64,000 nucleotides of DNA, taken from the NCBI RefSeq assembly GCF_009765705.1, contig NZ_LMUX01000016.1, positions 973,156 through 1,037,155 on the forward strand. Direction: 5' to 3'. This document shows positions 25,953 to 35,471 of the stretch, piece by piece. The notes under the pieces are model-generated. The model saw nothing but the letters and a program-made list of their open reading frames with translations. It searched no databases and had not been told where the DNA came from. Position 1 is the first letter of the stretch. Every line of letters begins with the position of its first letter. The stretch is from Burkholderia sp. L27(2015) (GTDB taxonomy: Bacteria; Pseudomonadota; Gammaproteobacteria; Burkholderiales; Burkholderiaceae). The position numbers and the translations under genes are program-made.

Positions 25953-26894
25953 ATGAAAACATCACGTAAGCGCGTCGTCCCTGAAGTGCGCGATCGGGCG
26001 CTGGAGCTGTCGCTAGTCAGAGAAGTGGAAAACTCGACGAATGAGAGCCGCGAGGAAACGGTAAAGACCACGGCCGGTGAGCCGATGGTTGCGTTTGCGG
26101 GCAAGAGCAATCCGTTTATCGACTATCACCGCAATGACCTGTTGCTCAGCCTGCAGAACATGCGTAGCGAAGGGCACGACGAGATGGTCTTCATCTTGAT
26201 GGCTCAATGCAAGGAATTGACGTTCAAGGCCATCCATTATGAAGCCTATAACATGCAGCTGCGCCTCAAGGCGGACGATCTCGTAGGCGCACTCGCGCTG
26301 GCGCCACGCATCAAGCGGCTCTTTGAATACCTGGTGAAGACCTGGGATGTGCTATCGACCATCACGACCAGCGGCTTCAACGAATTCCGCGATTGTCTGG
26401 GCGTGTCTTCGGGCCAGCAGTCGTATATGTACCGCCACGTCGAGTTTATTCTCGGGAACAAATCGGTGCGCCTGGCCCAGGCCCATGCCAATAACCCCGA
26501 CGTCTATCCGTATATCGAGCAATCGTTGCATGCGCCCAGTCTCTACGACGACGTGCTGGCTTTGCTGCATCGCCGCGGTCTGGCGATCCCGGCGCGCGCG
26601 CTCGAGCGCGACTGGTCGGAAACCTATGAAGCGGACCCCGATGTCGAAAAGGCATGGCTGGAAGTTTATGCCGACCCCACGCCGGAAAACGATCTGTATG
26701 TGCTGGGCGAAGCATTGATCGAAATCGCCGATCTTTTTTCGCAATACCGCTGGCGCCATTTCACTTCGGTAGAACGCATCCTGGGCTTTAAGCCGGGCAC
26801 AGGCGGCTCCGCTGGAGTGGGCTGGCTCAAACACGTTGTCGACCATCGCTTTTTCCCCGAGCTTTGGGCGATACGCACGGTGCTGGGCGCTTAG
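25953..26894 (+). CDS. Divergent tryptophan 2,3-dioxygenase-like protein
   Basis: The C-terminal 250 residues follow the heme dioxygenase fold of TDO (EGHDEMVFIL, VKTWDVLSTITTSGFNEFRDCLG, SLYDDVLALLHRRGLAIP, and RHFTSVERILGFKPGTGGSAGV carrying the proximal heme His). The distal active-site His, normally in an HQxxEL motif, is Ala84 here (MAQCKEL), and the SSGFQS motif reads SSGQQS. About 50 extra N-terminal residues are charged. The ATG at 25953 has a GGAAGAG Shine-Dalgarno sequence. No other kyn genes are adjacent, so a substrate other than tryptophan is plausible. Confidence 0.8.
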   Translation: MKTSRKRVVPEVRDRALELSLVREVENSTNESREETVKTTAGEPMVAFAGKSNPFIDYHRNDLLLSLQNMRSEGHDEMVFILMAQCKELTFKAIHYEAYNMQLRLKADDLVGALALAPRIKRLFEYLVKTWDVLSTITTSGFNEFRDCLGVSSGQQSYMYRHVEFILGNKSVRLAQAHANNPDVYPYIEQSLHAPSLYDDVLALLHRRGLAIPARALERDWSETYEADPDVEKAWLEVYADPTPENDLYVLGEALIEIADLFSQYRWRHFTSVERILGFKPGTGGSAGVGWLKHVVDHRFFPELWAIRTVLGA

Positions 26895-26978
26895 GTTCGC
26901 GTGGCCGATCAGCGTTGCGACTCGGCGTTGTCGTTCACCGTCATCGGGCAGGCTGCTTTGTGCCGAGCGCCCGTGACG

Positions 26979-27917
26979 TTAGCGCTGCGCCTTGTTGGCG
27001 GCAGATTTTCGTCCCACTGGTTTGGCGAATGCGGAGAATCCTTCGGCCACGGTATGACCCAAGACTTCGGCGGCACGTTTCAGGTTGCCGAGTTGGCGGG
27101 GATGCGCCAGCCAGATATCCAGGCTGAGCGCAAAATCTTCAACATCGACTATCGATAGATCGTTGTAGTGAGCGCTGCGGCGCAGCACGGTACGGGGCAC
27201 AAGGCCCAGCCCCAGGCCGGCGGCAACCAGGCGCAACTGTTTTTCCGTGTCGTAGGTGTCTACCACCAGGCGCAGATTGCGGCCGTGGTTTTCCATCGCG
27301 CGCTCCAGCGCCGCCCGATATCCGCACCCCATTGGGTTGAGTATCCAGTCTTGGCCTGCCAGGGCCTTGATCGTGGTGCGCCGATCGACCGACGCTTTAT
27401 GCTTGCTCTGCACCACGACGACGTCGAAGGTGGTGATCCGCATGCCGGAAATGTCCTCGGGCAGGGCCGTCCCGGATGGCAGCATCAACGTTGCCGCGTC
27501 GAGGGCGCCCAGGCCGATTTGTTGTTGGAGTTCCGGACTCCAGGCAGTACGCAGTTGTATATCGAGTGCCGGAAATGCCTCCGTCATGCGCGTGATCGTA
27601 TCGACCAGAACCACATCCGCGATCACCTGGGTGAATCCCAAGCGGAATATCCCACTGGGTGCCGCGTCCTCACGCGCAATTTCAAGCAGATGACCGGCGC
27701 CGCGCAGCAGCGGAACCGCTTGCTCATAGATTCGATGCGCAAGCGCAGTGGCTTTCGGCGGCTTGCTTGCGCGATCGAACAGATCGGCGCCGAGCAGTTC
27801 TTCCAGATGCTGGATCCGGCGCGAAACCGCCGATTGCGTCAGCGACAGGACAGCCGCCGCGCGAGTGAGCGAGTTGTGGTCGACTACCGCGACGAACGCT
27901 TTGAGGTCGTCTAACAT
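26979..27917 (-). CDS. LysR-type transcriptional regulator
   Basis: It has an N-terminal winged HTH (FVAVVDHNSLTRAAAVLSLTQSAVSRRIQHLEELLGADLFDR) and a periplasmic-binding-like effector domain, 312 residues in all. It is divergent from the tautomerase gene at 28029 with 111 bp between the starts, the usual layout for a LysR regulator and its target. Confidence 0.92.
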   Translation of the reverse strand: MLDDLKAFVAVVDHNSLTRAAAVLSLTQSAVSRRIQHLEELLGADLFDRASKPPKATALAHRIYEQAVPLLRGAGHLLEIAREDAAPSGIFRLGFTQVIADVVLVDTITRMTEAFPALDIQLRTAWSPELQQQIGLGALDAATLMLPSGTALPEDISGMRITTFDVVVVQSKHKASVDRRTTIKALAGQDWILNPMGCGYRAALERAMENHGRNLRLVVDTYDTEKQLRLVAAGLGLGLVPRTVLRRSAHYNDLSIVDVEDFALSLDIWLAHPRQLGNLKRAAEVLGHTVAEGFSAFAKPVGRKSAANKAQR

Positions 27918-27952
27918 TATGCTTACCTATCATGATTTACATGAGAATAATG
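27915..27952. promoter_or_regulatory. Possible LysR operator
   Basis: CATTAT and ATAATG form the ends of an imperfect dyad that also contains ATCATGAT. It overlaps the LysR start codon and lies in the divergent promoter region. It is an AT-rich island in GC-rich DNA, so an operator is plausible but unproven. Confidence 0.35.
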
Positions 27953-28028
27953 CGCTTGTGACAACACCTTGGCTAGTCTAATCTTGAAACAGGCCGTGTT
28001 CCCTACACTTTTATCTGAGAGGTTAGCT

Positions 28029-28421
28029 ATGCCATTCGTCAGAATCGATTTATCCCAGGCGGCTCCGGCCGAACTCGCATCGACCGTGAGCGAGGTCGTC
28101 TATGAAGCGATGGTCCAAGTGGCCAATGTGCCGCAACATGACAAATTCCAGGTTATTACGCGGCATGCGCCGCAAGAGCTGATCTACCCGGCCGAGGGTT
28201 ACCTGGGCAACAAGTACTCGCCGGATATTATTTTCATCCAGGTCACGTGGGTGGCGGGCAGAAGCGTCGATGTGAAGAAGGCGTTCTACCGGAAAATCGC
28301 CGACGATCTTCACGCCCGGGCAGGCATCCGGAAGGAAGACGTGTGGATCAGCCTGGTCGACTCGAAGCGCGAGGACTGGTCGTTCGGTGGTGGCGATATG
28401 CAATACGCACCGACCGAGTAA
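28029..28421 (+). CDS. Tautomerase-superfamily protein
   Basis: A 130-residue protein whose mature N-terminus would be Pro2, the catalytic base of the 4-oxalocrotonate tautomerase superfamily (MPFVRIDL). The length and motifs (DKFQVITRH, ADDLHARAGIRKEDVWISL, DWSFGGGDMQY) resemble fused-type members such as malonate semialdehyde decarboxylase-like enzymes. The ATG at 28029 is chosen because it exposes Pro. It is probably controlled by the divergent LysR regulator; the substrate is unknown. Confidence 0.85.
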   Translation: MPFVRIDLSQAAPAELASTVSEVVYEAMVQVANVPQHDKFQVITRHAPQELIYPAEGYLGNKYSPDIIFIQVTWVAGRSVDVKKAFYRKIADDLHARAGIRKEDVWISLVDSKREDWSFGGGDMQYAPTE

Positions 28422-28456
28422 GGGGAATGGCGCGAGGGCGGCGCTTAGTTCCTAGT

Positions 28457-28478
28457 TAATACGCACTGAGGCGTATTA
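28457..28478. repeat. Inverted repeat before dinB
   Basis: TAATACGC and GCGTATTA form a perfect 8-bp stem with a 6-base loop, without a T tract. It lies 35 bp after the tautomerase stop and could be a weak terminator or an operator for dinB. Confidence 0.5.
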
Positions 28479-28510
28479 TCCGGTTGAGATGCCGATTCAA
28501 AGGGCAGCTT

Positions 28511-28534
28511 GCTTCGGTCCGGTCCGACCGAAGC
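28511..28534. repeat. Hairpin in the dinB leader
   Basis: GCTTCGGTC and GACCGAAGC pair perfectly around a 6-base loop (CGGTCC), about 19 bp upstream of the dinB ATG and just before its GAAGGA Shine-Dalgarno sequence. Confidence 0.55.
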
Positions 28535-28552
28535 CATCACAACCGAAGGAAC

Positions 28553-29716
28553 ATGATTTCTGGCAATCGTCGCATTGCTCACCTGGATATGGATGCGTTC
28601 TACGCATCGGTCGAGCTATTGCGCTATCCCGAGTTACGCGGCAAGCCGGTTGTCATCGGCGGCGGACGTAACGCAATACCCGAGGTCCTGGATGACGGCA
28701 GCCGCCGCTTTGCGCGGCTGCGCGATTATGTCGGGCGCGGTGTCGTCACCACCTCGACTTATGAGGCGCGCGCGCTGGGAGTGTTCTCGGCGATGGGCAT
28801 GATGAAGGCGGCGGCGCTCGCGCCGGACGCGGTCCTGTTGCCGACCGACTTCGAATCGTACCGGCATTACTCGCGGCTGTTCAAGGCATCGGTGGCCGCC
28901 TTCACAACGCAGATCGAGGATCGCGGAATCGACGAAATCTATATCGACCTGACCGAGGTGGAGGGCGAGGTCGTCGACATCGCGTCGCGTATCAAGCAAG
29001 CGGTGAGGGACGCGACGGGGCTGTCGTGCTCGATTTGCGTGGCGCCGAACAAGCTGATGGCAAAAATCGGCTCCGAACTCGACAAGCCGGATGGCCTGAC
29101 CATTTTGACGCCGGCCGACATGGCGGGGCGGATCTGGCCGCTGGCGGTGCGCAAGGTGAATGGGATCGGCCCGAAGGCGACCGAGAAACTCGCCGAGCTG
29201 AGCATCGTTACCGTGGGCGATCTGGCGAGCGCGGATCTGGGATTGCTGCAGACGCATTTCGGCCGCAGTTATTCGGCGTGGCTCGCGGAGGTCGCGCAAG
29301 GTGTCGACGAGCGGCCAGTGGTGGTGAGTTCGGAGCCGAAGTCGATCAGCCGCGAGACGACATTCGAGCGCGACCTGCATCCGCGCCATGATCGCCCGGC
29401 GCTGTCGGCGGTGTTCTCGGACTTGTGCGTGCGCGTGGCGCAAGACTTGCGGCGCAAAGGCTACGTGGGGCGTACGGTGGGCATCAAGCTGCGTTTCGAC
29501 GACTTTCATACGGTGACACGCGATTTGACCTTACCTGAGCCGACGGCCGACGCCATCGCGATACGTCGTGCTGCTACCGAGTGTTTGAAACGCGTGACCT
29601 TGGACCGCAAGCTGCGCTTGCTGGGCGTGCGCGTTACCGCGTTGCTGACCATGGGGAGCGAATCCGACGCGCCTGGCCCGGTTCAATCCGAACTGCCCTT
29701 TGCCAAGGACGAATAA
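28553..29716 (+). CDS. dinB: DNA polymerase IV (DinB)
   Basis: Y-family translesion polymerase of 387 residues. The catalytic motifs HLDMDAFYASVE (Asp for Mg) and DRGIDEIYIDLTE (Asp-Glu) are intact, unlike in ImuB. The HhH region (VRKVNGIGPKATEKLAEL) and little-finger domain (SISRETTFERDL) follow. The C-terminal QSELPF is a good beta-clamp-binding motif. No LexA box is seen just upstream. The ATG is preceded by GAAGGAAC. Confidence 0.95.
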   Translation: MISGNRRIAHLDMDAFYASVELLRYPELRGKPVVIGGGRNAIPEVLDDGSRRFARLRDYVGRGVVTTSTYEARALGVFSAMGMMKAAALAPDAVLLPTDFESYRHYSRLFKASVAAFTTQIEDRGIDEIYIDLTEVEGEVVDIASRIKQAVRDATGLSCSICVAPNKLMAKIGSELDKPDGLTILTPADMAGRIWPLAVRKVNGIGPKATEKLAELSIVTVGDLASADLGLLQTHFGRSYSAWLAEVAQGVDERPVVVSSEPKSISRETTFERDLHPRHDRPALSAVFSDLCVRVAQDLRRKGYVGRTVGIKLRFDDFHTVTRDLTLPEPTADAIAIRRAATECLKRVTLDRKLRLLGVRVTALLTMGSESDAPGPVQSELPFAKDE

Positions 29717-29859
29717 GCCGACTGAGGTATCATGCGGCAGCCGCATCGACGGCCCGCCGAGCGTGGGCTAGCCGGTGCTTCTATACCCTAACGATAAGCG
29801 TTCCACTGCGTGTTGGCCTGGCCCCAAGCATGCGCAGTCGTAGCGCGCGGATCCCTCTG

Positions 29860-30654
29860 ATGTTTGACGTCTATCTCTCTCATAGCCTGCTGGGTTCCAG
29901 CCTCCAGGCTCTCAGTCTATATGCGTTGTTGGGCATTGTTGCCGCGCTGGTGCTGGGCGGCATGGTCAAAGGTGTCGTCAGTATCGGCGTGCCGCTGGTC
30001 GCGATGCCTATCCTCACGCACTTCCTGCCGGTCAAGGAGTCGGTGCTGCTGCTGTCGATGCCTATCATCCTGGGCAATATCCCGCAGGCGTTCGAAGGCG
30101 GCGAGATGCTGAGCACAGTGCGCCGGATCGCAGCGCCCCTTGTGGGCACGGTGCTGGGCAATATCGTGGGCGTTACCGTGCTGATATCGCTGGCGCCGCA
30201 CCGGGCGCAGGCGGCGGCCGGCGGCTTGCTGATCTTCGCTGTCGTACTGATGCTGGCGACGCCCAGGTTCAAGCTCTCACCCACGTGGGCCAAGCCGGTC
30301 GGGTTCGGGCTTGGGTTTGGCGCAGCCGTCATGGAAAGCATCGCTTCCATTCCCGGTCCGCTGCTGGCGATGTACCTGATCGCATCCGGCGCCACCGGCC
30401 GCGCATTTACCAAGCAGATCGCCATCATTCTGGTGGTCTCGATCATCACGCTGATTGCAACGTTCAGTGGTGGGCGTCAAGCGAGCTGGGTCGACCTGGT
30501 CATTTCTGCGGCTGCTAGCATTCCTGTGATTGCCGGCATAGTGCTGGTGCGCCCGCTGCGCGACAAACTGCCGCCGCAGGTTTTCCGCACGCTGGTATTG
30601 GTGTTCGTGCTGTTTGCCGCGGCGCAGATGATCTGGAAGTCGGGCGTACTGTAG
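29860..30654 (+). CDS. TauE/SafE-family membrane permease
   Basis: A 264-residue polytopic protein with about eight hydrophobic helices and the family pattern GGMVKGVVSIGVPLVAMPIL and PGPLLAMYLIASG. Members export sulfite, sulfonates or other organic anions; the substrate here cannot be told. Starts at ATG 29860 (MFDVYL) or ATG 29830 are both possible. It ends 6 bp from the convergent fusion gene. Confidence 0.85.
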   Translation: MFDVYLSHSLLGSSLQALSLYALLGIVAALVLGGMVKGVVSIGVPLVAMPILTHFLPVKESVLLLSMPIILGNIPQAFEGGEMLSTVRRIAAPLVGTVLGNIVGVTVLISLAPHRAQAAAGGLLIFAVVLMLATPRFKLSPTWAKPVGFGLGFGAAVMESIASIPGPLLAMYLIASGATGRAFTKQIAIILVVSIITLIATFSGGRQASWVDLVISAAASIPVIAGIVLVRPLRDKLPPQVFRTLVLVFVLFAAAQMIWKSGVL

Positions 30655-30660
30655 AGACGA

Positions 30661-32751
30661 TCAAAGATCGAGCAGCAAGCGCTGATTGTCTCCGCTTTGC
30701 GATTCAGCGGGAACAGCGCAGCAAATCAGCGCTTCGTCATCCGGCACCATGAACGAGGGCGCAATGGGATAAGCCACAGCGCCTTCCACAATACGCGTGC
30801 GACAGGTTCCGCAGCTGCCGCCGCGGCATCCAAACTCGGGCGCCAGCCCGCGCGCTTCTGCCAGTTTGAGCAGCGATCCGTCTTGCGGTTCCCACCGCGC
30901 TTCCTTGCCGGATTTGACAAAGGCGACGGGCACGGGCGATTGAGCTGGTGCACGCTCAGGTGTCGCGGCCGGTATCGTTTCGCTGCGCGCATCACGTTTT
31001 CGTTGCAGCCCTGCGGGCCCGAACGATTCGGCGTGGATGCGAGCATCGGCGATATTCAGCTCGCGCAAGCCGTCATAGATCGACTGCATGAACGCAGCCG
31101 GGCCACACAGATAAAAGTCATAGTCGTCCAACGGCAGTATGCTGCGCAGCATCTCGATGTCGATGCGGCCCGCGCGATCGTAATCCCGGCCTCGCACGGC
31201 GCCCTCGGTATCGGATAAGGTCCGGATCACCTCGACGGCGCCGCTGACATCACCGGCCAATTCGGCAATCTCCGCCGAGAAGGCACGATCGGCCAGCGTG
31301 CGGGCCGAGTGGAAAAACCAGGTAGGCCGCACGCGCCGAATGCGCAAACCTTCATAGACAATCTGCCGCAGCATCGCGAGCATCGGCGTCACGCCCACAC
31401 CGGCGGCCAACAGGACGGCCGGCCGATGCTCTTTCGCGTCGATCGTAAATTGGCCTGCGGGCGCCCGCGCTTCGATCACGTCGCCCACGCGCAGCGTGTC
31501 GTGCAGGTGGTGGGACACCAAGCCTTCGCGTTTCACACTGATGCGATACACGCCGTCGGCCGGACCTACCGACAAGGTGTAGGTCCGAATGACGGCCTGG
31601 CCGCCGTCGGTCGGCGTGACGCGGATCGGCAGGTGCTGGCCGGCCGCATGCGCGACCAAGCCGGCGCCGTCCAGAGGTTCGAGGTAGAACGATCGGATCA
31701 CCGCGCTCTCGTCGACGATTTTCGTAATGCTGAAGCGCCGCCATGCATTGGCCAACGCCGCTGCCTTCAGCCGAGCTTCAACCTCTTGCCAATTGCCGGT
31801 CATCAGCGCATTGGGCGACCAGCCGTTTTGCCGGAACGTCCAATGCAATGGCAGCGCACCGGCACGGTAGACGATATGGCGTGGCGTGAAGCGCCACAAG
31901 CGCTCAGCCCCCTGGAACGCGGCGATCTCCGGCGATTGCAAAATCACCTCGGCGCTGCCTGAGAGCTGCAATAGATCGCCGGTCTCAAAGTCGGTAAAGA
32001 CCAAGCCCGCTTTGGGATTGATCAGAAAATTGCCCAAGGTGGCAAAGAACAGGTTGCCGGCAAACTCCGGAATCGTCAGAACGCCGTCGTCACCCAGACG
32101 CACGAACCCGGTATTGCCGCCGCGATGCGATACGTCGACTTGCCGCTCACCGGCATCGTTATCAACATAGGAGGCTACGAAGAACGTGTCTGCGCGTGTA
32201 ATCATCGCCCGGGCCCGTTCGGACAGTTCGTGCAGGCGTACGGCACGCTGCTCGGGCGCGATCGCCGGATCGCGGACCAACTCAAAATCGCGCACCTGGA
32301 TGTATTGCGGGCAATTGCCGAAGCTTTGGCCAACGTTTACGCTGAAGCCCGCGGCGCTGCTGCCTCGAACCACGCCGTTCATGCGGTTGCGGCGGCGCGT
32401 GTGCAGTTCTATGCCGAGCAGGCCGACCGCCGCACCGTTGTCGAGCCCGCTACCTGCCGGATCATCCGAGTAGGGTTTGGCGGCTATGTTCAACCTGTAG
32501 GGGGAAGGCGATTGTATGAACCCCGGCTTGTTTGCCAGCAAGGTCGCCCACGGGTTGCCATCCGTGTCGACGGCCCCGAGCGCCACGAACGGCAGTTTTT
32601 CGAAGAATGCCCGATGCTGATCGGGCATGAAGTCGCGAATCGCGCGGCGTCCGAGGTCGTCCATTCTTTCAGCGACGCCGACCGCTTTTTGAAGTGTCAG
32701 CTCGCCCGCATGCCAGGGGGAGCGTGTCCTTTCTTCCAAGAGTGTGTCCAT
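30661..32751 (-). CDS. PNPOx-FNR-[2Fe-2S] ferredoxin fusion oxidoreductase
   Basis: A 696-residue three-part protein. Residues ~1-320 form a pyridoxamine-phosphate-oxidase-like FMN domain (FEKLPFVALGAVDTDGNPWATLL, GVVRGSSAAGFSVNVGQSFGNCPQYI). Residues ~340-590 form an FAD/NAD(P)H ferredoxin-reductase module (IRTYTLSVGP, AAGVGVTPMLAMLRQIV, YDFYLCGPAAFMQ). The C-terminus is a plant-type ferredoxin with cluster cysteines in CRGGSCGTC plus a distal CC. The ATG at 32751 has a GGAAAG upstream. It resembles a self-sufficient electron-transfer or flavohaemoglobin-like reductase; the acceptor is unknown. Confidence 0.88.
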   Translation of the reverse strand: MDTLLEERTRSPWHAGELTLQKAVGVAERMDDLGRRAIRDFMPDQHRAFFEKLPFVALGAVDTDGNPWATLLANKPGFIQSPSPYRLNIAAKPYSDDPAGSGLDNGAAVGLLGIELHTRRRNRMNGVVRGSSAAGFSVNVGQSFGNCPQYIQVRDFELVRDPAIAPEQRAVRLHELSERARAMITRADTFFVASYVDNDAGERQVDVSHRGGNTGFVRLGDDGVLTIPEFAGNLFFATLGNFLINPKAGLVFTDFETGDLLQLSGSAEVILQSPEIAAFQGAERLWRFTPRHIVYRAGALPLHWTFRQNGWSPNALMTGNWQEVEARLKAAALANAWRRFSITKIVDESAVIRSFYLEPLDGAGLVAHAAGQHLPIRVTPTDGGQAVIRTYTLSVGPADGVYRISVKREGLVSHHLHDTLRVGDVIEARAPAGQFTIDAKEHRPAVLLAAGVGVTPMLAMLRQIVYEGLRIRRVRPTWFFHSARTLADRAFSAEIAELAGDVSGAVEVIRTLSDTEGAVRGRDYDRAGRIDIEMLRSILPLDDYDFYLCGPAAFMQSIYDGLRELNIADARIHAESFGPAGLQRKRDARSETIPAATPERAPAQSPVPVAFVKSGKEARWEPQDGSLLKLAEARGLAPEFGCRGGSCGTCRTRIVEGAVAYPIAPSFMVPDDEALICCAVPAESQSGDNQRLLLDL

Positions 32752-33063
32752 GATCGAGTGCTTTCCAACAATGTGATGAGGCGGGGCTCCAGACACCCAA
32801 GTCTGAGCGCTAAAGAGGCTCAGGTAAATACACCAACGGCTCACTTCAGTGTCCACTATTGACGGACAATCGAGAGGGGAGGGAAGCGGCAGGGATGGCA
32901 TTGGGCGGGCGGGCGCACGCCGATCGGTTCGCACGATGGAATAAATTGACCGTTTCGGCGTTGTCATGGGTAGCATTCGATATGACGGCGCACACATACG
33001 CACATACGCACGCACGTGCACTCGCCTTTGCTCACCTTGGACTTACCTTTTACAGAACCGAAA

Positions 33064-33882
33064 ATGCCATTCATTACGATCGAAGGACAATCGCTTCATT
33101 ACCAGATACAAGGCACGGGATACCCGGTGCTGCTCGGTCACAGCTATCTCTGGGATTCATCGATGTGGGCCCCGCAGATAGAAGCGTTGTCCGCGTCCTA
33201 CCAAGTCATCGCACCGGATCTGTGGGGGCACGGGCAATCGGGGCCGGTTCCGGACAACACCCGTACGCTGGGCGACCTGGCCGCTCAGATGAGCCGCTTG
33301 CTCGACGCGCTTGGCATAGAACGCTGTGCGGTCGTCGGCCTGTCCGTCGGTGGGATGTGGGGGGCTGAGCTGGCTTTGAGCGAACCGCAGCGCGTGAGCA
33401 CCCTGGTGATGATGGATACCTACCTGGGCGCGGAGCCCGAGGCAACGCACGCGCGATACTTCAAGATGCTGGACACGATCGAGGCGCTCGGTACGATTCC
33501 GCCGCCGATGCTCGACGCCATCGTGCCATTGTTTTTCAAACCCGGCGTGGCATTGGACGGTTCATTAGCGACCTCGTTTCGCCGGGCGCTCGCCGGGTTC
33601 TCCGCCACGCAACTGCGCGAGTCCATCGTCCCATTGGGGCGGCTGATTTTCGGGCGACCCGACGCGGTTTCACGCCTGGCGGGGCTGGATCCCGCTCGCA
33701 CGCTCCTGATGTGCGGCGCGCTCGACTTTACGCGCACGCCGGCCGAGACCATCGAGATGGCCACCGCGATCGGTTGTCGGCATGTGCTCATACCGGAGGC
33801 GGGGCATATCTCGAATCTGGAAAACCCCGCGGTCGTGACCGATAGCTTGCTCAAATGGCTAGGACAGCAGGTCGGGTCGTAA
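33064..33882 (+). CDS. Alpha/beta hydrolase
   Basis: A 272-residue cytosolic hydrolase. Visible are an oxyanion region (LLGHSYLWDSSMW), DLWGHGQSG, the nucleophile elbow GLSVGG, an acidic residue in MCGALDFTRTP and the catalytic His in PEAGHISNLENP. The pattern resembles 3-oxoadipate enol-lactonase and related hydrolases. The ATG at 33064 is preferred because similarity begins there. It is convergent with gnd. Confidence 0.85.
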   Translation: MPFITIEGQSLHYQIQGTGYPVLLGHSYLWDSSMWAPQIEALSASYQVIAPDLWGHGQSGPVPDNTRTLGDLAAQMSRLLDALGIERCAVVGLSVGGMWGAELALSEPQRVSTLVMMDTYLGAEPEATHARYFKMLDTIEALGTIPPPMLDAIVPLFFKPGVALDGSLATSFRRALAGFSATQLRESIVPLGRLIFGRPDAVSRLAGLDPARTLLMCGALDFTRTPAETIEMATAIGCRHVLIPEAGHISNLENPAVVTDSLLKWLGQQVGS

Positions 33883-33901
33883 AGCCATCGCTACACGCCA
33901 T

Positions 33902-35308
<1,407 letters not shown>

Positions 35309-35471
35309 GCTGACTCTCCGATGGACTTGCGCGAGCCGATGCTGCGCATAGAGGACTGACAAGGAAGTCCGAGACAGGTTCAGAGTAACACTTCGAAACG
35401 GGGGACGCAGTCGATGGCGCACGAGAGCCCCACGTCCAGCCAATCGGCCGCTGAACGTGGGGCCGTTCGTC

